Positions 45,267 to 55,071 of a stretch of DNA of 64,000 bases are shown piece by piece. Each line of letters starts with the position of its first letter. The first letter of the stretch is position 1. The translations under genes were made by a program, and so were the position numbers. Source of the stretch: Bin80 sp965215475 (GTDB lineage Bacteria; Bacteroidota; Rhodothermia; Rhodothermales; Bin80); NCBI GenBank assembly GCA_965215475.1, contig OZ244061.1:1674001-1738000 (forward strand), given 5' to 3'. Below the pieces are notes generated by a model. That model did not search any database. It was not told the origin of the DNA and was given only the letters and a program-made list of their open reading frames with translations.

Positions 45267-46958
45267 CTAATAACCGGGGTTCTGAACTAGATTCGGATTC
45301 GCTTGTAATTGGTTTTCAGGAATCGGGGCTACATTTCGGAATGCATCCGAGAGTTCCTTATACTTCCAAGGATCATTATAGCGTGTTTCACCGCCTTCGA
45401 TACCAGCAAATCGAATCAAGTCCTGTCGCCGGGTCTGTTCAAAGAATAGTTCTCGTCCACGCTCAGCCAAGAGACGATCTACAGTGAGATTATCAAATGG
45501 ATCAACCCCAGAACGCATGCGAACCTGATTGACTAGAGCTAATGCTTCAGTACTGGCAGAATTTTGCCTCCACAGAGCTTCGGCTTTGAGAAGCAGGACA
45601 TCAGAATATCTGAAGATCACGAAGTCATTACTCATCTCACTTCCAATTCCAGGTTCAAATTCATACTTGCCAATCCGAGCACCACATTGACGGCAGGTAA
45701 GCCCCCGGAACTCGTCATCATCAAATTCAGTGATCGTAGGTACGAAAGAGAGCGGTTCACCATTTTTGTCAAAATCACTGAATACACCTGAATCCATTAC
45801 ACGATCGCCAGCAGCTGTATACTGAGGCCCAACTAGGAAATTGCCGAGACGATCATCCATCGTCCCCATGACGCGTTCAACACCAGCATCATCACTGGTA
45901 GGCATAACTCCCCAAACCTCTCCTTGCGGTCCGGGATTCTGTGCAGGATCAATAACGGATTCATAGATTTTTTGCGTTGCACTCCAACCATTCCATGGCT
46001 GATTCTGGAAGTTATAGGTATTCTGACTTCCATAATGCAGGGTCATTTGATGTAGGTTAAACCCATTCCGAAATACTTTATCATAGGGAACAATAAATAT
46101 GTTTTCGGGCGACCCATCATTCTGAATCAAGAAGTTGGAATGATAATCCGCTGCCAAGCTATAAACACCAGAATTAATGATTGCATTCAGCTGAGTCATC
46201 GCATCATTCCATCTAGGTACTCCCGTATATACTTCAGCATTCATGTATAACTTTGCCAACGTCATATGCGCCACATAAGTATTCATCCTTCCATAAGTGC
46301 CCCGTGAATCGGAACTCAGGTTGGACAAGTTATCCAAGAGTTCTCGCTCTACGAATTCAAAAACCATACGTCGTCCTTCGGCAAAATCAGACGATGGTTG
46401 AGATGGCTGTTCATCTGCATCAACGAAACTGGTCACGATCGGCACATTACCAAAAGCGTCAAGAAGCCAGAAATAGTAAAATGCCCGAAGTGCCTTTAGT
46501 TCGGATACGAAAGGGACCACGAGTTCAGCATTCGCGGTCCCTTCATCTAAAGCACTCTCAAACTGGAAAATGAGGCGGTTTGCATTATTAACGCCACCAA
46601 AATATCCATTCCAGAATCCCTCAAAGGTACCTTCATTAGGTAACCATGCATGGGTATGGAGCCGAACCCAAAAGCCACCATCGGACCAGTCCTGTCCTCG
46701 AGTAGGTACAATCAATTCATCCGTTGTAACTTCGTTGAACTGTCCTGGAGATCCACTCCCTCCAACCGCTCCTAGATTGCTATATGCATCCCCCATTGCA
46801 GAGATAAACTGCTGATCATTCTGGAAAAAATCGGAAGGTTGGACTTGATTGTCTACAGTTTCGGCAAGATCCGTACACGCTGGTGCAAAAAGCAACATGC
46901 CCAATGCAAGGACCAAAGAGTGAAGTGTTAATGTTTTTTTCATTTTAACTCTATACAT
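45267..46958 (-). CDS. SusD/RagB-family outer-membrane lipoprotein
   Basis: The second SusD-type lipoprotein, 563 residues. The signal peptide (LALGMLLFAPACTDL) holds the lipobox Cys. The mature start TDLAETVDNQVQPSDFFQND is typical. FWNGYFGGVNNANRLI and LKALRAFYYFWLLDAFGNVP are the TPR-like core, and LLAERGRELFFEQTRRQDLIR is the conserved C-terminal block. It follows the second susC by 14 bases and ends before a strong terminator. Confidence 0.92.
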   Translation of the reverse strand: MYRVKMKKTLTLHSLVLALGMLLFAPACTDLAETVDNQVQPSDFFQNDQQFISAMGDAYSNLGAVGGSGSPGQFNEVTTDELIVPTRGQDWSDGGFWVRLHTHAWLPNEGTFEGFWNGYFGGVNNANRLIFQFESALDEGTANAELVVPFVSELKALRAFYYFWLLDAFGNVPIVTSFVDADEQPSQPSSDFAEGRRMVFEFVERELLDNLSNLSSDSRGTYGRMNTYVAHMTLAKLYMNAEVYTGVPRWNDAMTQLNAIINSGVYSLAADYHSNFLIQNDGSPENIFIVPYDKVFRNGFNLHQMTLHYGSQNTYNFQNQPWNGWSATQKIYESVIDPAQNPGPQGEVWGVMPTSDDAGVERVMGTMDDRLGNFLVGPQYTAAGDRVMDSGVFSDFDKNGEPLSFVPTITEFDDDEFRGLTCRQCGARIGKYEFEPGIGSEMSNDFVIFRYSDVLLLKAEALWRQNSASTEALALVNQVRMRSGVDPFDNLTVDRLLAERGRELFFEQTRRQDLIRFAGIEGGETRYNDPWKYKELSDAFRNVAPIPENQLQANPNLVQNPGY

Positions 46959-46972
46959 TTGTTGGCCTATGG

Positions 46973-49900
46973 TTACAAGTTGATATTCACGCCAAAGCTA
47001 ATGGAGCGTGTTGTGAAGTACTCGAGACGGCGCTCAATGCCTGGTCCTAATGGACCAACGGTAGCACCTTGGCCTGACTGTCCCTGATCCCGATCTACAT
47101 ACCGTACCTGAGGATTTAGTCCAGAATAGCCCGTGATCGTAAATAGATTGTTTCCAGACAGGTAGATTCGAACCCGCCGGATGGGGGAATTGGCAAGCAC
47201 GGAGGCTGGAAGAGTATATCCAATCGAAGCATTACTCAGACGAATATAATCTCCGTTTTCAACGTGATAACTAGACCAACGCGGGTCATCGTTCAGATCG
47301 GCCAAATCGAAGGCATCCTGCAACACATTGTATGATGAAATCTGCTTCGGCACGGAGTAAAATGTACTAAACATATTCGCAATCTGGTGGCCGAACACTC
47401 CCTCTAAGAAAAAGCTTGCATCAAAATCTCCATAGGACATACGGTTAGACCAGCCCAGCTGAAAATCAGGAAGTCCGTTCCCGAGAATTTGTTCGTCTCC
47501 ATCAGCTCCAAAAGCCAAGTCCTCATACTCTTTTTCCGTACCATCTGCAGCATGAAAAAGCCATCGACCATTGTCACCAATTCTGGAAAACCGGGGGCCC
47601 CACAACTGACCTATAGGCTCTCCCTCTTTAATCCGAATCATCTGGACATTATTAAGTCCTGGCGCACCAGGTTCAGCAATGAACTGAACATCTTCCGTGA
47701 GATACTCATCCAACATTGTTTCCGAGTAGAAGGAAGCAATCAGCCCTGAATTCCATGAGAAGTCAGAAGAAGGACTGGCTTGGAGAATGTCATAATCCAG
47801 AGAAAACTCTAGACCTCGGGTTGACAATTCTCCAACATTGCTCCATGTAGTTGGAAACAGGTTCGGAGGAACGGGTACGGCAATTTGGAAGAGCAAGTCA
47901 CTGGTGGTTGACTGATAGGCATCAATACGCCCGCTGAGACGATTGTCCAAGGCAACAAAATCGAGACCTATGTTGGTTTCTGTTTTCTCTTCCCATTTTA
48001 GATCAGGATTGGGGTTGCTGACTGGACTGAAGCTTTGGATATACTGACCGCCCACAAAGAAACTCCCCGCAGGACCTAGTCTAGATAGGGAGAGACCACT
48101 AGTCGGAGCATCTTGTCCGGTCTTACCAATACTAGCCCGGAGACGCAATTCACTGAAGTAGGGCAGATCAACGAGGTTCGCTAGCTCAACCCCAACTCCA
48201 GCGGACCAGAAAAGCCCCCATTTATTATCAACCCCAAAACGTGAAGATCCCTCTTGACGAACGCTACCATTCAAGAAGAACGTTCCATCATAATTCACAT
48301 TTAGGCGGCCAAAGAAGGCGACCAAACGATTTGTATCCCGAAAACTACCAACACTGGCTTCCCCTTGGTTGAAATCCTGTGCAAAGGAAAAATTGTTTAC
48401 CTCAACATTGTCTGTAACAAAATCGCCGCCACCTGCATCAAATCCCTCACTAACAAAGTCATTGTAGGAGTATCCGGTAATTAGTTCAAGAGCAACATCA
48501 CTAGTCAAATCCCCGGCATAATGAATCGTTGTTTCAAAAAGTTCACTCTCTAAATCTGCGTAGGACTGCGAGGCGAATCCAGGTCCAAGTGACGCAGCCG
48601 TGGCGCCACCACCAACTTTATGTCGCCGTGAGTAGAAATTTCTCGAGACTACATCATTATTCTGATAAGAATACTGCGCTGCTACGGAGAGACCAGGTAA
48701 CAGTGCAGACAAATCATATTCTCCTCTGAATACACTGGTGAAAAGTTTGTTTTCACCAGTCCTGCTTCCTTCTTCAATAATTGCAACCGGATTGAAATAG
48801 TTAAACAGTGGCTGTTCAAAGAATCCTCCGGTATTCTCAAATCCATCTGCGGTAACCGGTGCAGTCGGGTTCATGACGCCGGAGAACTTGAAAGCATCGG
48901 CAAAACCGAAGTTTTGATCTTTCTTGTTGGCTGATAACTGGATCGTGATCTCCAACTTGCGGTTAAGCGTCCATTGTGTGAAGTTAAGTCTACCACCGAA
49001 TTCTTGAAAACCGGTATAGCGTTGAATTCCATTACGGTCCCGGAAATTCCCTGAAACCCGATAAATCGAGTTCTCGCTTCCACCACTGAGTGCAAGGGTA
49101 TGAACCATATTTGAGCCTTGCTGCGTGACTTCCTCAAACCAGTCCGTATTATGGCCAAGATCTGGTGCCGCAAAACCAGTTTCCTGAGATAGCCGGCGAA
49201 ATTCACTAGCGGAAAGTACATCTAGGCGATTCTCGATTCCTTCAAAGGTATAGTAGGCATTATAGTCTACGGATACTCCCTCTCGAGCTTCACCTGTTTT
49301 GGTGGTGATCAGGATTACGCCGGCGGATCCCCTGGTTCCATAAATCGCGGAGGCAGAAGCGTCTTTAAGCACATCAATAGATTCAATATCTGTGGGATCA
49401 ATGCTATCAATACTGCCACCAACAACACCATCCACGACTACGAGAGGTGATTGGTTTGCCCCGAAAGAGGAAATTCCACGCAACCGGACATCCGGTGAAT
49501 CATTTGGATTCCCATTCCGGGTACTAATTTGGAGCCCGGCAACTTTACCTTGGATCATTTCCTCAATGGAATTTACATTCCCCGTTACAAAATCATCCTC
49601 ACCAAGATTGGAAACAGAACCTGTAATGCTTCGCCGTTCTTGGGAGCCATACCCCGTTACAACAAGTTCTTCTCCAATTTCAAAAACGGTCTCGACTAAG
49701 TCCACATCAATGGTTGTTCGGCCAGCAATTCCAATTTCCTGTGTGTCGAACCCGATAAAGGAAAAGATCAGCGTGTCCTGTAATGAAGCAACCGTGAGAT
49801 TGTATGCTCCATTGACGTCAGAGGTAGTTCCCTCAAAGGTTCCTTTAATGACGATATTCACACCAGGAACTGGTTCAGCTGATATGGCATCGCGAACCGT

Positions 49901-49999
49901 ACCTTGAACCTGACTCTGCGCGAAAGCGCTTTCATATGAAAAAGCAACCAGCGGAATCAGCGCATATAGAAATAATTTTATCTTCATGTTATGAGACAA
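46973..49999 (-). CDS. SusC/RagA-family TonB-dependent outer-membrane transporter
   Basis: A 1008-residue transporter. After the signal peptide (VAFSYESAFAQ) come the carboxypeptidase-like domain (QGTVRDAISAEPVPGVNIVI), the plug with EELVVTGYGSQERRSITGSV, VRLRGISSFGANQSPLVVVD and SAIYGTRGSAGVILITTKTG, and a 22-strand-type barrel. ELVVTGYG is the classic SusC signature. The protein ends in ISFGVNINL, compatible with outer-membrane insertion. It differs strongly from the first SusC, so the substrate is probably different. Confidence 0.93.
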   Translation of the reverse strand: MSHNMKIKLFLYALIPLVAFSYESAFAQSQVQGTVRDAISAEPVPGVNIVIKGTFEGTTSDVNGAYNLTVASLQDTLIFSFIGFDTQEIGIAGRTTIDVDLVETVFEIGEELVVTGYGSQERRSITGSVSNLGEDDFVTGNVNSIEEMIQGKVAGLQISTRNGNPNDSPDVRLRGISSFGANQSPLVVVDGVVGGSIDSIDPTDIESIDVLKDASASAIYGTRGSAGVILITTKTGEAREGVSVDYNAYYTFEGIENRLDVLSASEFRRLSQETGFAAPDLGHNTDWFEEVTQQGSNMVHTLALSGGSENSIYRVSGNFRDRNGIQRYTGFQEFGGRLNFTQWTLNRKLEITIQLSANKKDQNFGFADAFKFSGVMNPTAPVTADGFENTGGFFEQPLFNYFNPVAIIEEGSRTGENKLFTSVFRGEYDLSALLPGLSVAAQYSYQNNDVVSRNFYSRRHKVGGGATAASLGPGFASQSYADLESELFETTIHYAGDLTSDVALELITGYSYNDFVSEGFDAGGGDFVTDNVEVNNFSFAQDFNQGEASVGSFRDTNRLVAFFGRLNVNYDGTFFLNGSVRQEGSSRFGVDNKWGLFWSAGVGVELANLVDLPYFSELRLRASIGKTGQDAPTSGLSLSRLGPAGSFFVGGQYIQSFSPVSNPNPDLKWEEKTETNIGLDFVALDNRLSGRIDAYQSTTSDLLFQIAVPVPPNLFPTTWSNVGELSTRGLEFSLDYDILQASPSSDFSWNSGLIASFYSETMLDEYLTEDVQFIAEPGAPGLNNVQMIRIKEGEPIGQLWGPRFSRIGDNGRWLFHAADGTEKEYEDLAFGADGDEQILGNGLPDFQLGWSNRMSYGDFDASFFLEGVFGHQIANMFSTFYSVPKQISSYNVLQDAFDLADLNDDPRWSSYHVENGDYIRLSNASIGYTLPASVLANSPIRRVRIYLSGNNLFTITGYSGLNPQVRYVDRDQGQSGQGATVGPLGPGIERRLEYFTTRSISFGVNINL

Positions 50000-50057
50000 G
50001 ATATGATTAACGAAAAAGAGAAGGGCACTGGAAGAAGATATGTGCCCCTATGAACGA

Positions 50058-50086
50058 CAAATATACCATTTTTTTTTGAATCCAAG
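50058..50086 (-). promoter_or_regulatory. Bacteroidota-type promoter for the second susC
   Basis: The minus strand has TATATTTG (50058-50065), identical to the -7 box of the first susC, and CTTG (50083-50086) 17 bases upstream as a weak -33 box. The spacer includes an A9 run. The leader to the start codon is about 50 bases. Confidence 0.55.
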
Positions 50087-50475
50087 GGCTAACACCAAAT
50101 GAGTCAAATTATTTTTTGCTAGTCCTGAGACTCCAAGGACTACTCACGTAGCGTTATGCAAATATAACCTCCAAAATCTTGGGCAAGTGGAATATCCATT
50201 ACGTCTGATCCCAAGGCTGGGAAACCCATCACCTTCCCCATTAAGTTTACCATGATTCTGCTCCGTAATGAGATGTCACGTCCTGACTTCGGCGGTTTGA
50301 GTTGCTTCAAAATCTGAAAAACCTGATTTACGACCTTCTGGTCCAGATTTCTTTGAGTTTCTCAGTTGTAGTGTTCAGTTTTTTCAAAAATCCCAACCCA
50401 GTACCTCTGCGCAAAAGGTAACCGCCAAAGTCAGAAAAGTATTCTCATATAGGATAGCTGGCCCCTCTTTTTACC
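50087..50475. other. gap with possible relic reading frame
   Basis: On the minus strand a frame ending at 50140 reads LDQKVVNQVFQILKQLKPPK, then RIMVNLMGKVMGFPALGSDV and AQDFGGYICITLRE. It has no upstream Met before MVNL (35 codons). It could be a small gene or the end of a decayed one that once followed the DUF4435 gene. Nothing else was recognised. Confidence 0.3.
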
Positions 50476-51327
50476 TTACTTATCAGGTTTTAGCACTTGA
50501 AAGGGCTGATTTCTCAATTCCCAGTCGTAGATATCATGGGCTAGTTTTGATGCGTTCAAATCGTCCAGATGGAAAGATTGCCGGAGACCACGGTTTAGTG
50601 ATTCTGGCTTTACATTTTTAGCTCGATTAGAACCTGTTCTACGCTTCAGAGCAAACGTAAGAATTTCAATCATATCCTTCCCGTAACATATCAACCAATA
50701 ATCATTTAGTGACCGACGAATAGATTGGAGTTCTTCAATAATATCTTCAATAGAGAGACCAGGTTTCTGGGAGCGATTAAGGACTTTGCGAACAAGAGAA
50801 ACAATATCAATTGTAAGTGACGGTTGATCGATGAAGTCTTTATACTTGAGCCTGCGGAATATTAAATCAGACTGAGTGCGGTATGAATATAGACGCAAGC
50901 AGCCAACCCAAACCGCAGCTTCAAGAAGCACCTCTTTGATATCTTTTCCAAATGCAGCGATTTTGCTTGTACTACCCCACTCAGCTAGGACAGCATCAAG
51001 TGAAGGAGAGCGAATCAACAATGCTTCAAGGTCTACCGTATCAAGAACCACTATGTTTTTACTTGATATCCGATTTTGTTCAACATTATCGAAGTCAGCA
51101 TCTACGATACCGACGACTCCGGGAAACGACTCAGTTTCTAAAATTGAAACTACCCGAATCACTCCTTCTTTTCCATAGGCTTCTGTGATATGGCAGATAG
51201 CAGGATCAACAAACTTCTTGAAGAACAGTCTGTCATCTGTACCCTCGACGACCAAAAAGCATCCCGTGAAGGACTGACGTTTTAATATGATTGCATTAGC
51301 GGAGGCATTGGGTGAGCGAGGGGGCAT
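50476..51327 (-). CDS. DUF4435 TOPRIM-type effector, PARIS AriB-like
   Basis: A 283-residue DUF4435 protein with a TOPRIM-like site: LVVEGTDDRLFF (Glu28) and GIVDADFD (Asp76, Asp78). In PARIS phage-defence systems the AriB protein has this domain and is held inactive by the AAA ATPase AriA until an anti-restriction protein is sensed. Known AriB acts as a nuclease that cleaves tRNA. The start overlaps the stop of the ATPase gene by one base (TAATG), giving tight coupling. The frame is intact although the ATPase is not. The assignment to PARIS rests on domain pairing. Confidence 0.7.
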   Translation of the reverse strand: MPPRSPNASANAIILKRQSFTGCFLVVEGTDDRLFFKKFVDPAICHITEAYGKEGVIRVVSILETESFPGVVGIVDADFDNVEQNRISSKNIVVLDTVDLEALLIRSPSLDAVLAEWGSTSKIAAFGKDIKEVLLEAAVWVGCLRLYSYRTQSDLIFRRLKYKDFIDQPSLTIDIVSLVRKVLNRSQKPGLSIEDIIEELQSIRRSLNDYWLICYGKDMIEILTFALKRRTGSNRAKNVKPESLNRGLRQSFHLDDLNASKLAHDIYDWELRNQPFQVLKPDK

Positions 51328-52663
51328 TAATCTTTTTTTGTGCCATTTAATTCAACCATCAGATTTCGTCTATATCCGATAATTTCTGGGGAATGGGTCG
51401 CCACAATTGCCCTAAAATTGGAGAGTTTAGCTGTCTCTTCAAGATCATCAAGCCATTTTTCTTGCCAAGTAACGTGAAGCGAAATCTCCGGTTCATCAAT
51501 GAGAATAAGAGAATCACTAGAAGCATGGAATAATAATTCATACAGCATCACTAGTTCATGTTGCTCTCCCGAGGAAAGCATTTCAAGATTCAAGCCAGTT
51601 TCACCGTTTTTACTGACAAGCAATCCGTTTTTGCTAACCGATACCTGTTTATGGCTAAATCGGGAATTTACAATTCTCTTGAAAGTGCTTACTTTATGGT
51701 ATAGATCATCGAAAACAGCAAGTTTCTCTTTAACATCCTTTGCATAAACCGCAAGTACATTTCGCTGAGCATCATCAGTTTTACTCAGGTCGGGAATTTC
51801 GAGATTGAATTGCTCCTCTGCTAACAAGCCAGCTTCTTCTAGGAGAAGGCGTTTTTGTTTAATCTCATCAAGGTGTTCAGCCAATATTTTTGACGCATCT
51901 TCTGAATCTAGACGGTTCTCAACCAATCGATTGGGGAAGGTGCGATCAAGTTCTTGAGAGCGATCACCGTATTCCGCGATGGATGTCTGGATCCGTTCAG
52001 CCAACTGTCTTGAATAGAGACTAACAGTTCAAGTCGTATTTATATTGCGACGATATCGCCGACGACTCCTAGCTGAAATGTAAGTTAATCGTTCGGTATC
52101 AATGAAACGTACATTTATCGAATCCAGTATTTGTTGAAACCAATCTGGATTCTGCACAACATCACTCCGAAACTGGTGAGGAAAATGATCTGAGTAGGTC
52201 GTTAGTACATCATAAAGGTCAAGCTTGATCCCGTTTCTATATTGATCCATTCTTGGTAGTCTACCCGATCAAGTACTGGAATAATATCTTCAATCGCAGA
52301 AATTGGAAACTCCAGGTTATCTGGGTCAATTGAGACTCTAGACGGGTTGAATTCCTCACTCAAGTCATTCCAGTGAAAAATTAATTTTAGAGGTAGTTGC
52401 TCCTCACTATTAAGGTTGGATTCTGGAATTCTTTCCAGAACTAATCGCTTGTTGTTGTCAAATGTGATCCCTATTTCTTGAAAAGGTATTTCACAAAGTC
52501 GAGTGAATGATTGATTAAATATTATGTCAAGGAGTTTCAGAATCGTAGTCTTTCCAGATCCATTAGGACCGGTCAAAAGCATGATTCTTTCGTCGTCTTC
52601 AAACGATAGATCATGATCAAAGTCGTTGAACAAGCCCTTAATATGGACATGGTCAATATTCAT
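51327..52663 (-). pseudogene. AAA ATPase of a PARIS-like defence system, frameshifted and nonsense-mutated
   Basis: Three segments make one ATPase of about 445 residues. 52663-52202 has the start MNIDHVHIKGLFNDFDH and Walker A LLTGPNGSGKTT. A frameshift near 52220 (ending EWINIETG) leads to IKLDLYDVLTTYSDHF in 52250-52029. An in-frame TGA at 52029-52031 then interrupts NINTT before TVSLYSRQLAERIQTSIAEY. The rest to 51327 has LSSGEQHELVMLYELL, Walker B LILIDEPEISLH and ATHSPEIIGY. Two independent lesions make loss of function likely, unless one is a sequencing error. Confidence 0.75.
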
Positions 52664-53104
52664 AAGATCTGTACGAAGTGGAAATTATGTTTTACCGAGA
52701 AAAACCAGTCCCAAACTGATAAGAAACCACTCATTCAAGCGCTCTGCTCGTACAAGACATGATACCCAAGGTTTCAAGTATACTATATTCTTTGGGATTA
52801 TTTGGAGACCTAGAACCGTAAAACAGAGTATTGGCAGGGTAGCCATCCGTATTAAAGTAACTCACATTGAAGATATTCTATTCCCCGGTGAGGCTCCAGG
52901 GCAAAACTACTCCGATGCTGTGCGATTTTTAGGCTAGCTGCCGGCCAAGGACATGTAGATGTATAATTACTCCAAGAGAGCCGTGCCAGCCTCTCTATCC
53001 CAAACGCCAGTGTAGTAAATCTCTGGTTATTCTAGTGTAAGATTACTGGAATACCCCCACCACTTATCACGATGAATAGGTCTTTGAAGAGCACCGAAGC
53101 GTAC
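52664..53104. other. gap with no recognisable gene
   Basis: About 440 bases between the defence ATPase start and the terminator of the PKD-OmpA gene. I see no protein motif, RNA gene or transposon end. Confidence 0.4.
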
Positions 53105-53143
53105 ACAAAAAAGGTGCCCCAGCAGCAAACCTGCCGGGACACC
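53105..53143 (-). terminator. rho-independent terminator of the PKD-OmpA gene
   Basis: On the minus strand GGTGTCCCGGCAG pairs with CTGCTGGGGCACC (13 bp with two G-T pairs) over GTTTG and is followed by TTTTTTG. It lies 23 bases after the stop of the gene. Confidence 0.85.
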
Positions 53144-53165
53144 CTCTTTTGAAGAACGGGAAAAC

Positions 53166-54719
53166 TTAGTTTACAGGGATGGTGTCAACCCGTCGGAATT
53201 GAGCTGCTGCTCCTTTCTTGGTGGTTTGCCCCCCTGCTCCCATGCCCATGTCGGACATACGAGATTCGTCAATACCGCTGTCAAGATAGTACTGTTTGAC
53301 GGCTGCTGCACGATCTTCACTCAACTGCTGTGCATTGCGCTCATCACGAGAAGCATAGCCCTCAATGCGCACGTTCAACTCACAGTTCTGAAGGATTTCC
53401 ATGTTTTCCATGAGCTGTGTGCGACCAGCATCGGTAAGGACGGATGAGTTGCGATCAAAGAATACCGTGTTCATTTCGGAAATGTCACAGTCGAAACAAC
53501 CATTCTCCGTGACATTGACTGTAGCCGTTCGACTGTCTCTACCCGCATCATTGGTCAGAGTTAGGGTTACGGTATAAGCCCCCCCCTGCGTATACGTATG
53601 AGAAGGGCTAGCTTCTGTACTGCTTTGTCCATCTCCAAAGTCCCATAGATAGCTGAATGGTTCAGATCCATCTGTGTTCGCGGTAAACGTAACACTTGGA
53701 TCTTCATCGCAGATACTGACCGTCTCCTTGTTCGCAGTGAGAGCAAGAATTTCAGCCGGTGCAATGACGGTAACATTACATGATCCAGTAGCGGTACCCG
53801 CCTCGTTCGAGGCCATAAACATAACCTCGTACATTCCTGCCTCAGTGTAGGTATACGTACCGGAATCTCCGGTAGCGGTACCGCCGTCACCAAATTCCCA
53901 GCGCAGTTCCATCGGTTGCGTTGCAACCTCCATGTTTGTGACCGCAGAAAAATTTGCAGGAGTATCAACTATAATCCTCTCGGTTGGACAGACAAGATCA
54001 CCAACCATTGGCGGGGTAACCGCTGCTGCAAAATTTATTTTAAGACCAACACCGAAGGCCGTTAATACATCTACCCCTCCATATCCGTATTCCGATGTAC
54101 CGTCTAGCCCTTCATCACCAAAGTGAACCCCCCCGTTAAACTCGGTAAAGAACGATGTGCGAGGGTTCAAGGCAACGTCTAATCCTAGTCCGACAAGAGG
54201 ACCAAATGCACTCCCACTCTCTTCGGTTGTATAGGGTGCCTGATTCTGGGTCACATTCCCAAACGAGTATGATAGGCCAAAATTGAGATAAAGAGCCGTA
54301 CGAGTCGAAGCTTCAGCAAAGGCGTACCTACCAAATGCCTGTATAGAACTGCGCACTGCATCGTCATTTTTTACCCCATCAAGATCATCAACTCTAGGAG
54401 GAAATTGCGTGATTACAGGGTATTCACCAACGACATAGGCAAGGCTGAGTGAGAATGGAACCGAAACCTGATACCCAAGCTCAAGGCCTAAATTCCAGGG
54501 AGTAGCTACATCAAAGGCATCTCCGTTAAAGTTAAAAGGAGATTGCTCATTATCTCCAAGATACGAGGATAAACCAACTCTAGGTTTTACAAAGAGATTC
54601 CCCTCCGGTCGCAGGTGCTTTGCATAATCCTGCGCAATGGCGTTTGGTAGGATTGTAAGAACTAGTCCCAGTGCCAGAAGTTTTACGGTGGTTCGAAAAA
54701 AATTCGTAAAGAGGCTCAT
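53166..54719 (-). CDS. outer-membrane protein with PKD repeats and OmpA-like domain
   Basis: A 517-residue envelope protein. After the signal peptide (LVLTILPNAIAQ) there is a beta-barrel-like region of about 210 residues (GLSSYLGDN, FFTEFNGGVHFGDEG). Two PKD domains follow (LRWEFGDGGTATGDSGTYTY and YLWDFGDGQSSTEASPSHTY). The C-terminus is an OmpA/Pal peptidoglycan-binding domain (VFFDRNSSVLTDAGRTQL and IEGYASRDERNAQQLSEDRA). It likely links the outer membrane to peptidoglycan. It is followed by a strong terminator. Confidence 0.9.
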   Translation of the reverse strand: MSLFTNFFRTTVKLLALGLVLTILPNAIAQDYAKHLRPEGNLFVKPRVGLSSYLGDNEQSPFNFNGDAFDVATPWNLGLELGYQVSVPFSLSLAYVVGEYPVITQFPPRVDDLDGVKNDDAVRSSIQAFGRYAFAEASTRTALYLNFGLSYSFGNVTQNQAPYTTEESGSAFGPLVGLGLDVALNPRTSFFTEFNGGVHFGDEGLDGTSEYGYGGVDVLTAFGVGLKINFAAAVTPPMVGDLVCPTERIIVDTPANFSAVTNMEVATQPMELRWEFGDGGTATGDSGTYTYTEAGMYEVMFMASNEAGTATGSCNVTVIAPAEILALTANKETVSICDEDPSVTFTANTDGSEPFSYLWDFGDGQSSTEASPSHTYTQGGAYTVTLTLTNDAGRDSRTATVNVTENGCFDCDISEMNTVFFDRNSSVLTDAGRTQLMENMEILQNCELNVRIEGYASRDERNAQQLSEDRAAAVKQYYLDSGIDESRMSDMGMGAGGQTTKKGAAAQFRRVDTIPVN

Positions 54720-54754
54720 GCTATTTGTTTTGATTATAATGAATTGCGCCGACT

Positions 54755-55018
54755 TTAGCTCGAACGCATAACTTTGTTCAAATGTAAGGAAAGTTGAGAT
54801 TTATAATGTGCGGATTTATTTCGGTGGATGATTCCCTTCGTGACAAGTCTGTCCAGATATGCCTGGGTCTCAGGATAAAGGGCTTCTGCAACCGAAGCAT
54901 CTTCGGCTTGCAAAATTTTCTTGACCATGTTTCGCATCCGGCTACGATGTTCGCGGTTACGAAGGCGTCGAGATGCACTTTGGCGTACCCGCTTAACTGC
55001 TGAAGCGTGTTGGGGCAT
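54755..55018 (-). CDS. rpsT: 30S ribosomal protein S20
   Basis: An 87-residue basic protein. MPQHASAVKRVRQSASRRLR is the S20 N-terminus, followed by NREHRSRMRNMVKKIL. The C-terminal GIIHRNKSAHYKSQLSLHL is the conserved RNA-binding helix. It lies between ftsZ and the PKD-OmpA gene on the same strand, 53 bases after the ftsZ stop. Confidence 0.93.
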   Translation of the reverse strand: MPQHASAVKRVRQSASRRLRNREHRSRMRNMVKKILQAEDASVAEALYPETQAYLDRLVTKGIIHRNKSAHYKSQLSLHLNKVMRSS

Positions 55019-55071
55019 AATGAAATGTGATTTGATAAAAAACGTGATACCAAATGTATAAATGAAGGTTT

